Assembly: GCA_021847165.1 (NCBI GenBank)
Contig: JAJZUH010000006.1
Span: forward strand, 1-23,724
Length of the DNA: 23,724 nt
Direction of reading: 5' to 3'
Origin: Pseudomonadota bacterium
GTDB lineage: Bacteria > Pseudomonadota > Gammaproteobacteria > Burkholderiales > Gallionellaceae
The position numbers were made by a program, and so were the translations under genes. Within the stretch, counting starts at the first letter, position 1; every line of letters begins with the position of its first letter. The notes beneath the pieces are model-generated. The model worked only from the letters and a program-made list of their open reading frames with translations, ran no database searches and was not told where the DNA came from. This document shows, piece after piece, positions 1 through 7,421 of the stretch.

Positions 1-1206
1 TTCCCGTTGCTGGGTAAACACGTTGAGGTGAAGTGCAAAGCCTGTCACCCCAATGAAAAATTCAAGGATACACCGGTCCAGTGCAATGAGTGCCACAAGA
101 AGGACGACAAGCACAAGGGTAACTTCGGGCCCAAATGCGAAACCTGCCACAATGAAAAGAGCTGGAAAGAAATTCTGTTCGACCATGACAAGAAAACCAG
201 ATACCCGTTGCTCGGGAAGCACAGTGAAGTGAAATGTGTGAGTTGCCACAAAGGGAACCTGTATCAGGAAAAACTGAAGACCAACTGTGTTTCGTGTCAC
301 CAGAAGGACGACAAGCATAAGGGCAAGTTCGGGCCCAAGTGCGAGACTTGCCATATCGAGCGCGGCTGGAAGGACATTCCTTTCGATCACGACAAGAAGA
401 CCAGATTTCCCTTGCTCGGCAAGCATCGTGATGTCAAATGCAATGCCTGCCATAAAGGCGATTTGTATAAAGACAAGCTGAAGACAGACTGCTACTCCTG
501 TCACCAGAAGGACGACAAGCACAAGGGCAATTTCGGCTCCAAATGCGAAACCTGCCATATCGAGAAGAGCTGGAAGGAAATCCTGTTCGATCACGACAAG
601 AAGACCAAGTATCCATTGCTGGGCAAGCATCGCGATGCCAAGTGCGTCAGCTGTCACAAGGGGGATCTGTACAAGGACAAACTGAGGTCCGATTGCTACT
701 CATGCCACCAGAAAGACGACAAGCACGAAGGGCAGGAGGGCAGGAAATGCGAAACCTGCCACCACGAACAATCATGGAAGAAAACCGACTTCAATCATTT
801 GATGTCGCGCTTTCCGCTGACCGGAAGCCATATGCTGACGGAGTGCAAGAAATGCCACTCGACTATCAGATACAAGGACGCCAAGTCGGACTGCTGGTCA
901 TGCCACGAAAAGCAGGATGTGCATAAACGCACGCTTGGGATGGGCTGCGAATCCTGCCATAACACGCGCGATTGGCGGGACTGGGATTTCGACCATGATA
1001 AAACGAACTTCAAGTTGCAAGGGAAGCACAAGGAGTTGCGCTGTGCGGATTGTCACAAGACACCGGTGACCAAGAAGATGGTGCTCGCCGCGAGCTGTGT
1101 CAGCTGCCATGAAAAGGACGATAAACACGACGGTGCATTTGGCAGACGATGCGAGCAGTGCCATGTCGGATCATCGTGGAAGACCATCACCGGATCGGGA
1201 TGGAAA
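1..1206 (+). repeat. Six tandem 198-204 bp coding repeats (three-heme modules)
   Basis: Units begin at the aromatic residue of the [FY]PLLGKH motif at 1, 202, 406, 610, 811 and 1009, giving spacings of 201, 204, 204, 201 and 198 bases. The first four units are close at nucleotide level; for example the stretch encoding KDDKHKG recurs almost base for base near 100, 305 and 510. Units 5 and 6 retain the heme and histidine positions but differ elsewhere. The pattern suggests recent duplication or gene conversion at the N-terminal side and an older C-terminal end. The array continues upstream of the window. Confidence 0.9.
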
Positions 1207-1245
1207 GAGATCAAGATCGGCGGACAACGCTGGATCCAGCAGTAG
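1..1245 (+). CDS. Multiheme c-type cytochrome, 3' part (at least 18 hemes, six three-heme modules)
   Basis: The gene enters from the left edge: the reading frame is open from base 1 and begins inside a repeat, so the true start and signal peptide lie upstream. The visible 414 residues hold 18 CxxCH heme-binding motifs, three in each of six modules. Each module runs FDH, GKH, CxxCH, CxxCH, DKH, CxxCH, so each three-heme module comes with three non-motif histidines, fitting bis-His low-spin hemes. The protein is very rich in Lys and Asp, and ends in a short heme-free tail (WKEIKIGGQRWIQQ). Modules 1-4 are nearly identical; 5 and 6 have diverged. By family knowledge such proteins are periplasmic or extracellular electron carriers. 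Next to a second cytochrome and a porin it is probably one side of a trans-outer-membrane conduit. Which side cannot be decided without the N terminus. Confidence 0.93.
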   Translation, partial: FPLLGKHVEVKCKACHPNEKFKDTPVQCNECHKKDDKHKGNFGPKCETCHNEKSWKEILFDHDKKTRYPLLGKHSEVKCVSCHKGNLYQEKLKTNCVSCHQKDDKHKGKFGPKCETCHIERGWKDIPFDHDKKTRFPLLGKHRDVKCNACHKGDLYKDKLKTDCYSCHQKDDKHKGNFGSKCETCHIEKSWKEILFDHDKKTKYPLLGKHRDAKCVSCHKGDLYKDKLRSDCYSCHQKDDKHEGQEGRKCETCHHEQSWKKTDFNHLMSRFPLTGSHMLTECKKCHSTIRYKDAKSDCWSCHEKQDVHKRTLGMGCESCHNTRDWRDWDFDHDKTNFKLQGKHKELRCADCHKTPVTKKMVLAASCVSCHEKDDKHDGAFGRRCEQCHVGSSWKTITGSGWKEIKIGGQRWIQQ

Positions 1246-1387
1246 TTTTCGGAATCGGATCGAGTCATGCAATTCCCCCCACGAGCAGGTGTGGCACTGC
1301 CCGGCATTCATTTGGATTCGCAACCTTAAGAAATCATTGTGGTTTTAGTCTGTTCGGATACGCCGCCATTCGTCTGTCCTCGGCATA

Positions 1388-1421
1388 ACGGATAAACGGC
1401 CCTTCCATCCGTCAGGTTTTT
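1388..1421 (+). terminator. Weak candidate terminator in the gap between the two cytochrome genes
   Basis: A 6-bp inverted repeat, ACGGAT (1388-1393) and ATCCGT (1407-1412), encloses a 13-base loop and is followed by CAGG and five T (1417-1421). The long loop and short stem make it a poor intrinsic terminator. It is the only such structure I see between the genes. The rest of the 294-base gap (1246-1539) shows no credible small gene. A TCTAAT at 1456-1461 could be a -10 box for the downstream gene, but its best upstream -35 match, TTTACG, is only 15 bases away. Confidence 0.22.
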
Positions 1422-1499
1422 CACCTTAGACTCCTTTACGCATTCTTCACGACTCTCTAATGAGATTTTGATGATCGTGAGGGCTGCAAAAACACGACC

Positions 1500-1514
1500 T
1501 TCAGACGGTCTGAA
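1500..1514. promoter_or_regulatory. Perfect 15-base palindrome just upstream of the 25-heme cytochrome ribosome site
   Basis: TTCAGAC (1500-1506), a central G, and GTCTGAA (1508-1514) form a perfect inverted repeat with 7-base arms. It ends 12 bases before the ribosome-binding site AAGGGAG at 1527-1533. The position and symmetry suit a dimeric repressor operator or a short mRNA hairpin. With one central base it cannot fold as a perfect RNA stem-loop, which favours a DNA-binding site. No regulator is identified. Confidence 0.4.
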
Positions 1515-1539
1515 CCTGTGGGAACCAAGGGAGACATAG

Positions 1540-3765
1540 ATGAGCATGATGCGCTGCCGTATCCATAAAACGACAATTGCCTTGTTGCTTGGCCTGTTGT
1601 CCTGCTTTGCACAGACCGCCCAGGCGCAGACCATGGCCGGCCCTGTGCAAGCGCCAGGAAATGCCGCCCCGTTCGACCATTCCAAAACCGGATTCCTGTT
1701 GCGCGACATACATACCACGTTGCGGTGCGAACAATGCCACGTCGATGGCATCTTCAAGAACACCCCGAAAGACTGCGGCGGCTGTCACGCCATTGGAAGC
1801 CGCGTCGGCGCCACTCCCAAACCCGTGAATCATGTGCAGACCACCCAGTCCTGCGATACCTGCCACACGAGCCCGACCAGTTTCCTGGTGAAGAGCTTCA
1901 ATCACGTGGGCATGACCAATGTCGCCATCACGAATGGCTGTATCACCTGCCACAATGGACAGTCTTTCGGCGTCGTCAGCAAACCGGCCAACCACTTTCC
2001 TACTTTGCTGCCGTGCGAATCCTGCCATACCAGCACCAATACCTTCCTGAGCTGGAGAATGGATCACACCGGCCTGACCAGCAATTGCGCATCCTGCCAT
2101 AGCGGACAGTTCCCCGGGGTCGTCAGCAAGCCGGTGGCACATATCGCGACGACGGCCGATTGCGGCGTATGCCATAACACCAGTACATTCCTCGGATCGA
2201 CCTATAACCACTCCACGGTTGTCGCAGGTACCTGCGGCACCTGCCATCTGGGACAACAGCCGGGAGTAAAAGCGCAACCGGCATTCCACATTCCCACCCT
2301 GGGGGCCGGCAATGCCTGCGATGCATGCCATACGGCCACCAATACGGGCGGATTTACTTCTTTTCTGGGCGCGCTGTATGACCACATCACGCCGCTGTCC
2401 GCGGGCAATTGTTCGACCTGCCATAATGGCGCCTATCCCGGCGTGCTTGGCAAATCATCCTATGCGCTCCATGTCACGACTTCCGCGCAGTGCGATACCT
2501 GCCACACCTCGTCGAACACCAGCAACTTCACCACTTTCCTCGGCGTCGTGTATGCCCATCAACCGGCGGATGTAGGGAATTGCTCCACCTGTCACAACGG
2601 CACCACTGCAACGGGCAAGCCGGCCAATCACGTTGCATCGGCTGCACAATGCGATACCTGCCATACCTCGGCCACTACGGCGAATTACACGACCTGGCTG
2701 GGTGCCACCGTGGCGCACACGGCAGCTTTCCTGGGGACCTCCACGTGCGCTTCATGTCATAACGGCGTCAGTGCGACCGGCAAGCCGGCATACCACATAC
2801 CGACCACTGCGGGACTGGACTGTGGCAACAGCAGCTGCCATACCGCGACCAACACCAGCAACTACACGACCTTCTTTGGCGCCACGTTCACCCATGTGAC
2901 GATCACCACTCGCTGCGATGCGTGTCATAACGGGGTGAGTGCAACGGGCAAGTCGGCAACTCATGTATCTACAGTCCTCGATTGCGTCAGCTGCCATACC
3001 GCCACCAATACGGCCAATTACACCACTTTCCTGGGGGCGGTCTATACCCACAATCCGAACCCGCCAACGCCGGGCACTTGTGCGTCCTGTCATAACGGCA
3101 CGACTGCTACCGGCAAGCCAGCCAATCACATGGTGACCACGGCTTCCTGCGATGCCTGCCATACCCAGGCCAATACCGGAAATTTCACCACATTCCTCGG
3201 TGCGACCGGGGCGATGGCGCACACTGCAGCAATGGCCGGGACCTGCGCGTCCTGCCACAACGGCGCAGGTGCCAAGGGCTTGTCGACGGGGCACATCCCG
3301 GTCGCAGCGCTGTCGTGCGATGGCTGCCACGCCATGTACAACGGTACGACTGTCACGACATTTGCACCCGGCACCATGAACCATGCGCTGGTGACGGCAA
3401 CACGCTGCGACGTTTGCCATGGCGGTGCATATACGACACAAGGCTTGCAGTACGGCGGTGCCCAGGCCAAGGTATCCAACCACATTCCGACGACGATCAC
3501 GGCAGGACTGGATTGCACTACCTGCCATACCTCGCCGACCTACACCAGCTCCACCGGCTGGCTGCAAGAGAAGATGAATCACAACAATGCGCAAGGCGGC
3601 GGCGGGGGCGGAGTCTACTGCGTGAACTGCCATCTCTCCGGCGTGACCTATCTGGGCTCAATGCAGAAGAAGAGCCATAACGGCGCAAGCACCGCCAAGG
3701 ATTGCTCGAGTTCGAGCTGTCACAAACCCCTGGGAAGAACCGGGACGGCATACACCGTCTGGTAA
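1540..3765 (+). CDS. Secreted 25-heme c-type cytochrome
   Basis: This 741-residue protein starts at ATG 1540, six bases after AAGGGAG (1527-1533). An export signal of about 29 residues (basic start, Leu-rich core, cleavage after AQA) precedes the mature part; Cys22 within LLSC could alternatively be a lipobox. I count 23 CxxCH motifs and two CX4CH motifs (CGNSSCH from residue 428, CSSSSCH from residue 722), 25 potential hemes. The mature protein has exactly 25 further histidines, one per motif and mostly alternating with them. Residues 45-83 resemble a module of the upstream cytochrome; the rest is a different two-heme repeat. It is Thr/Ala/Gly/Asn-rich, unlike the Lys-rich upstream protein, and has a six-glycine run near residue 690. 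Probable role: an extracellular or porin-embedded electron conduit, inferred from the porin encoded next. Confidence 0.93.
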   Translation: MSMMRCRIHKTTIALLLGLLSCFAQTAQAQTMAGPVQAPGNAAPFDHSKTGFLLRDIHTTLRCEQCHVDGIFKNTPKDCGGCHAIGSRVGATPKPVNHVQTTQSCDTCHTSPTSFLVKSFNHVGMTNVAITNGCITCHNGQSFGVVSKPANHFPTLLPCESCHTSTNTFLSWRMDHTGLTSNCASCHSGQFPGVVSKPVAHIATTADCGVCHNTSTFLGSTYNHSTVVAGTCGTCHLGQQPGVKAQPAFHIPTLGAGNACDACHTATNTGGFTSFLGALYDHITPLSAGNCSTCHNGAYPGVLGKSSYALHVTTSAQCDTCHTSSNTSNFTTFLGVVYAHQPADVGNCSTCHNGTTATGKPANHVASAAQCDTCHTSATTANYTTWLGATVAHTAAFLGTSTCASCHNGVSATGKPAYHIPTTAGLDCGNSSCHTATNTSNYTTFFGATFTHVTITTRCDACHNGVSATGKSATHVSTVLDCVSCHTATNTANYTTFLGAVYTHNPNPPTPGTCASCHNGTTATGKPANHMVTTASCDACHTQANTGNFTTFLGATGAMAHTAAMAGTCASCHNGAGAKGLSTGHIPVAALSCDGCHAMYNGTTVTTFAPGTMNHALVTATRCDVCHGGAYTTQGLQYGGAQAKVSNHIPTTITAGLDCTTCHTSPTYTSSTGWLQEKMNHNNAQGGGGGGVYCVNCHLSGVTYLGSMQKKSHNGASTAKDCSSSSCHKPLGRTGTAYTVW
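2317..3330 (+). repeat. Two-heme coding repeat, units of 53-58 residues, in the 25-heme cytochrome
   Basis: Equivalent heme cysteines fall at residues 260, 318, 371, 428, 482, 537 and 593 (bases 2317, 2491, 2650, 2821, 2983, 3148, 3316). Each unit reads roughly as heme motif, T-x-NT-x-NFTTFLGA, an isolated His, GTCASCHNG, ATGKPANH, next heme motif. Every unit therefore carries two hemes and two free histidines. Looser versions of the same alternation extend back to about residue 100 and forward to the C terminus. Confidence 0.8.
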
Positions 3766-3797
3766 GCATTTGTCCAACCTCTTCATTAACGCCAGCG

Positions 3798-3827
3798 CCC
3801 GCTTCCATGCGCCACATTGGGAGCGGG
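3798..3827 (+). terminator. Hairpin between the 25-heme cytochrome and the porin gene
   Basis: CCCGCTTCC (3798-3806) pairs with GGGAGCGGG (3819-3827), a 9-bp stem with one G-U pair and a 12-base loop. Only three T follow, so it is not a strong intrinsic terminator. It may lower porin expression relative to the cytochrome or stabilise processed mRNA ends. It also buries the alternative TTG codon at 3817, one reason to place the porin start at ATG 3850. Confidence 0.45.
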
Positions 3828-3849
3828 TTTGCCCGGCCCTGAATCCATC

Positions 3850-6243
3850 ATGTGCCTGAAAACCTATCGAAAATTGCAGAAGCAACTGGTGCTGTGCTGC
3901 CAGCTCGTGCTGCTGTATGCGTTGCCGGGTTATGCCTCTGCCGAAATCATAGACGACATCTACCTGAAGACCGATGCGAATGGCGAGGTCGATGCAGTCA
4001 TCAAATTCTCCGTGCCTGTCCAGTACTCGCGCTATTTCCCGTTGCGGAAATCCGCCGACTTGTCGATCTATTTCAATGTACTGGGCAGTGTGGCCCGCGA
4101 CGAATGGCAGAACTACGAATCGCACAGGTCGCCCGCGTCAGAAATCGTGCGCGGATTCACGGTAACAACGCGCGACCTGAGTACCGGTCCGAAGATCGAG
4201 GTGCAATTCAGCCACCCGGTAGAATTCACCGTCTCTGCCGGCAAGAATGACCAGAGCATTCTGATCCACATCAAACCGGGCGTCGCTCCGCAGAAGAACG
4301 ACGGAAAGGCGACGGGAGCAACTGCATCAGGCTCGCCCGGCGTCGGCCCGGCAATACCGATCATGCCGGCACCTGCTGCGGCAGCGGCGCCGGCCGTCGC
4401 GTCCGGGCCAGTGAAACCCGCCTTGCCGCCAGTGCCTGCGCAAGCCATGCCGGCACAGCTGGGCGGGGCAGACGGCTTGCCGCTCTTTCCGATGATCGAG
4501 AAAGCGTCTCCGGAGAATGTCGGTTCCCCAACGGCAGGACCGCTTTCCGTGGCGGAACAGCGCAGGAAAGCCGACAGCCAGGCTGCAGAACTGATGGCGA
4601 AAGGGCGCGATGCGGTCCTGACCGGTGCCATGTTCACCGCAATCGACGCATTCAACAATGTCCTCAAGCTGCCACCGAATAAATACTCCGCAGCGGCCCA
4701 AGTGTGGATCGGCATCGCCAGGGAAAAATCCGGGCAACTGGCCAAGGCAAAACTGGAATACGAGTTGTACCTGAAACTCTATCCGGATGGGCAGGATACA
4801 ACCTGGGTCAGAGGGCGGCTCGCCAAATTGAATTCGATACAATATGCCGTCCCGTCAGCAATGCCTCAACCTGTCGCCGCGCCGCAAACTTCGGAATTCC
4901 ATACCGCCGAATACGGCAGCCTTTCCATGTATTACTACCATGGGGCGACCCAGACCGACACGGTGGCCACTGTCGGCGGTATCCAGACGCCATCCACCTT
5001 GTCGCTGACCGACCAGTCGGCGTTGATCACCAATGTGAGCATGACCGCACGTTCGTACAATAACGAGTACGACAACCGCCTCGTGTTCCAGGATTTCAAT
5101 GCGAAAAGTTTCTTGCCCGGGCAGGGAAACCAGAACCGCTTGAATGCGGCCTATTACGATTTCAAAAGCAGGGTCGACAACTATTCGGCGCGCATCGGAC
5201 GCCAGTCCGCAATGGGCGGCGGCGTACTCGGGCGGTTTGACGGCATCGCTGCCGGTTATGGCTTCATGCAGAACTGGCGCGTCAACATCGCCACGGGGCA
5301 GCTGTCCGACATCACCCTGGATTCCAAGCCCACGTTTCTCAGCCTCGGTGTGGATTTTGGCGTCAATAGCGCGCTGGGCGGTTCCGCCTATGTGATCAAT
5401 CAGAAAGCCGGGGGGATCACGGACCGGAAGGCTGCCGGGGGCTACCTGCGATATTTCGAGCAGGGCAAAACAGCGATGGCCATGCTGGATTACGACATGC
5501 AGTTCAAGGCGCTGAACATATTCACCCTGCAAGGTACGCTGAACTACGATTCGGGCACGGACTACAACTATCTGCTGGATCGTCGCAGAAGCCCGGTGTT
5601 GGACATCCGCAATGCGATCAACGGCACCACCTCGACCGTCAGCACCCTGCTGCAGAACGGCTGGACGACGAACGATCTGTTGATGCTGGCGAATGTACGC
5701 ACGGCGATCTCCAACCTCGCGATGGTCGGTGTGACACAACGCTTCAGGGAAAAGTGGCAGGCCGGAACGGATTTTATCGTTTCCAATACATCTGGTTTGC
5801 CGGCCAGCGGGACGCTCAATCCGGATGGCACAACCGGCCTGGAAGGTTTTGTGGCGGCGACGCCGTCCACAGGCAATACCTGGACAATCAACGGACGCTT
5901 GTCCGGCAGCGACGTCATTACCCAGCGCGACATGACGATGGGGACGCTGAGCTATACCAGGAGCCCCTTCCTGAGCGGCAAGTCGCTCCTGCTATACAAC
6001 CATTCCTATCCCCGCGAACTGTGGACGTTCGATAGCACGTTGCGGCTGTATTGGCAGACGGACAACACGGGCGGCAAGATCAGTACCACTTCGCCCGTCT
6101 TCAAGCTGGGTTATCGATTGAGAAACAGCCTGACCATGGAAGGGGAAGGGGGCATAGACTGGACCAGGACCAACCCCACCATTTCTACGCCATCGAACAC
6201 GACGCGGAAATACTTTTCCATCGGTTTGCGCTGGGATATCTGA
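3850..6243 (+). CDS. Outer-membrane beta-barrel porin with AMIN-like and TPR-like periplasmic domains
   Basis: From ATG 3850 this is 797 residues. The start is chosen because it gives a proper signal peptide (MCLKTYRK start, hydrophobic core, cleavage after ASA at residue 31); TTG 3817 would add 11 unlike residues. No strong ribosome site precedes either start. Order of parts: beta-rich AMIN-like domain (about 32-142), Pro/Ala-rich linker (143-235), TPR-like helical pair (236-328), then a long stretch of alternating amphipathic strands rich in Tyr, Asn and Gly (about 350-797) ending KYFSIGLRWDI, typical of outer-membrane barrels. It has no heme motif. By position it is the likely sheath through which a cytochrome spans the outer membrane; the periplasmic part could dock to peptidoglycan or to the Lys-rich cytochrome. 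The conduit role is inference; the barrel call is firmer. Confidence 0.85.
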   Translation: MCLKTYRKLQKQLVLCCQLVLLYALPGYASAEIIDDIYLKTDANGEVDAVIKFSVPVQYSRYFPLRKSADLSIYFNVLGSVARDEWQNYESHRSPASEIVRGFTVTTRDLSTGPKIEVQFSHPVEFTVSAGKNDQSILIHIKPGVAPQKNDGKATGATASGSPGVGPAIPIMPAPAAAAAPAVASGPVKPALPPVPAQAMPAQLGGADGLPLFPMIEKASPENVGSPTAGPLSVAEQRRKADSQAAELMAKGRDAVLTGAMFTAIDAFNNVLKLPPNKYSAAAQVWIGIAREKSGQLAKAKLEYELYLKLYPDGQDTTWVRGRLAKLNSIQYAVPSAMPQPVAAPQTSEFHTAEYGSLSMYYYHGATQTDTVATVGGIQTPSTLSLTDQSALITNVSMTARSYNNEYDNRLVFQDFNAKSFLPGQGNQNRLNAAYYDFKSRVDNYSARIGRQSAMGGGVLGRFDGIAAGYGFMQNWRVNIATGQLSDITLDSKPTFLSLGVDFGVNSALGGSAYVINQKAGGITDRKAAGGYLRYFEQGKTAMAMLDYDMQFKALNIFTLQGTLNYDSGTDYNYLLDRRRSPVLDIRNAINGTTSTVSTLLQNGWTTNDLLMLANVRTAISNLAMVGVTQRFREKWQAGTDFIVSNTSGLPASGTLNPDGTTGLEGFVAATPSTGNTWTINGRLSGSDVITQRDMTMGTLSYTRSPFLSGKSLLLYNHSYPRELWTFDSTLRLYWQTDNTGGKISTTSPVFKLGYRLRNSLTMEGEGGIDWTRTNPTISTPSNTTRKYFSIGLRWDI

Positions 6244-6251
6244 TGGCAATC

Positions 6252-6269
6252 CCCCGCCGGTCAGCGGGG
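6252..6269. terminator. Convergent intergenic hairpin between porin and aldolase genes
   Basis: CCCCGC (6252-6257) and GCGGGG (6264-6269) form a 6-bp all-GC stem with a 6-base loop, eight bases past the porin stop. Neither strand has a T tract after it, so termination here may need Rho or be weak. The 40-base gap between the convergent genes holds nothing else. Confidence 0.4.
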
Positions 6270-6283
6270 AAAATGCATCCGCT

Positions 6284-7333
6284 TCACGCTACCGTCACGG
6301 CCTTGTCCAGATAGACATCCTGGATCGCGTTGAGCAGCGCGACACCATCCTGCATCGGTTTCTGGAACGCCTTGCGGCCGGAGATCAGTCCCATGCCGCC
6401 CGCCCGCTTGTTGATGACCGCCGTGCGTACTGCCTGTTGCAGGTCGTTCTTGCCGGATTCGCCGCCCGAATTGATCATGCCGACCCGTCCCATATAGCAG
6501 TTCGCCACCTGGTAGCGCACCAGGTCTATCGGGTGGTCGGTGGTCAGGTCGCTGTAGACCTTCGGGCTGGTCTTGCCGAACTTGATGGCGTTGTAGCCGC
6601 CATTGTTCTCGGCCATCTTCTGCTTGACGATATCGGCGTTGATGGTGACGGCGAGGTGGTTGGCCTGCCCGGTCAGATCGGCGGCGACATGGTAATCCTT
6701 GTCCGCGGTCTTGAAGGCCGGGTTGCGCAGATAGGCCCACAGGATGGTCGCCATGCCGAGTTCGTGCGCGTGTTCGAACGCTGCGGAGATCTCCTGTATC
6801 TGGCGGCGCGAATGCTCGGAGCCATAGAAAACGGTCGCGCCGACGGCCACCGCGCCCATGTCGAATGCCTGGTCCACGCTGGCGAACAGGGTCTGGTCGT
6901 AGATGTTGGGGTAAGTCAGCATCTCGTTATGGTTGATCTTCACGATGAACGGGATCTTGTGTGCGTAACGGCGGGCTACCGAGCCCAGCACACCCAGCGT
7001 GGAAGCCACGCCGTTGCAGCCGCCCTCGATGGCGAGCCTGACGATGTTCTCCGGGTCGAAATAGATGGGGTTGGGGGCGAACGAGGCGCCGCCGGAATGT
7101 TCCACACCCTGATCCACCGGCAACAAGGAAAGATAGCCGGAATTCGCCAAACGGCCGTGTCCGTATAAAGCCTGCAGGCTGCGCAGGACGCCGGGTTTGC
7201 GATCCTTCACGGCCACCACGCGATCGACATAATCCGCCCCGGGCAAGTGCAGCGATTCTTTCGGAATGCCCGCACAACGGTGCTGCAACAGATGCTCTGC
7301 TTCTTCGCCCAGCAATTGCACGATATTCGTCAT
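6284..7333 (-). CDS. fbaB: Class I fructose-bisphosphate aldolase (DhnA/FbaB family)
   Basis: This 349-residue protein matches the DhnA-type class I aldolases in length and motifs. It cleaves or forms fructose 1,6-bisphosphate through a lysine Schiff base in the cytosol, serving glycolysis, gluconeogenesis or the Calvin cycle. Visible features are [12 protein letters not shown] at 71-82, IVKINHNE at 130-137, the likely Schiff-base Lys237 in INADIVKQK, and the phosphate-binding MINSGGESG near 286-294. The ATG at 7333-7331 follows GAGGAG with 8-base spacing. The gene is divergent from purT. In an autotroph it could serve carbon fixation, but no Calvin cycle gene is visible here. Confidence 0.93.
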   Translation of the reverse strand: MTNIVQLLGEEAEHLLQHRCAGIPKESLHLPGADYVDRVVAVKDRKPGVLRSLQALYGHGRLANSGYLSLLPVDQGVEHSGGASFAPNPIYFDPENIVRLAIEGGCNGVASTLGVLGSVARRYAHKIPFIVKINHNEMLTYPNIYDQTLFASVDQAFDMGAVAVGATVFYGSEHSRRQIQEISAAFEHAHELGMATILWAYLRNPAFKTADKDYHVAADLTGQANHLAVTINADIVKQKMAENNGGYNAIKFGKTSPKVYSDLTTDHPIDLVRYQVANCYMGRVGMINSGGESGKNDLQQAVRTAVINKRAGGMGLISGRKAFQKPMQDGVALLNAIQDVYLDKAVTVA

Positions 7334-7368
7334 GATTTCGCTCCTCGGATGGTCAAAATGGCGTGCTC

Positions 7369-7397
7369 ATCTTACTCCCTGTGTATAATTTTGTGCA
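7369..7397 (-). promoter_or_regulatory. Candidate promoter for the aldolase gene
   Basis: On the minus strand TGCACA (7397-7392) and TAAGAT (7374-7369) lie 17 bases apart, each matching four of six sigma-70 consensus bases. The implied transcript has a leader of about 30 bases. The spacer contains the opposing purT -10 box, so the two promoters would compete. Confidence 0.35.
7384..7389 (+). promoter_or_regulatory. purT operon -10 box
   Basis: A perfect TATAAT lies 32 bases before the purT ATG, placing the transcript start near 7396. No convincing -35 hexamer sits 16-18 bases upstream. Confidence 0.5.
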
Positions 7398-7421
7398 TTC
7401 CAACAACCTGTCTCTATCGCC

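Noticed and set aside
1500..1514. Resemblance to a Neisseria DNA uptake sequence (GTCTGAA core)
   Set aside because: Only part of the core matches, it occurs once here as a palindrome, and the genome is not Neisseria-like.
1..3330. Regular repeats suggestive of a CRISPR array
   Set aside because: Repeat periods are 159-204 bases, in frame, and encode heme modules; there are no short repeats with unique spacers.
3817..3849. TTG 3817 as the porin start
   Set aside because: It lies within the 3' arm region of a hairpin and adds residues that spoil the signal peptide; ATG 3850 gives a normal one.
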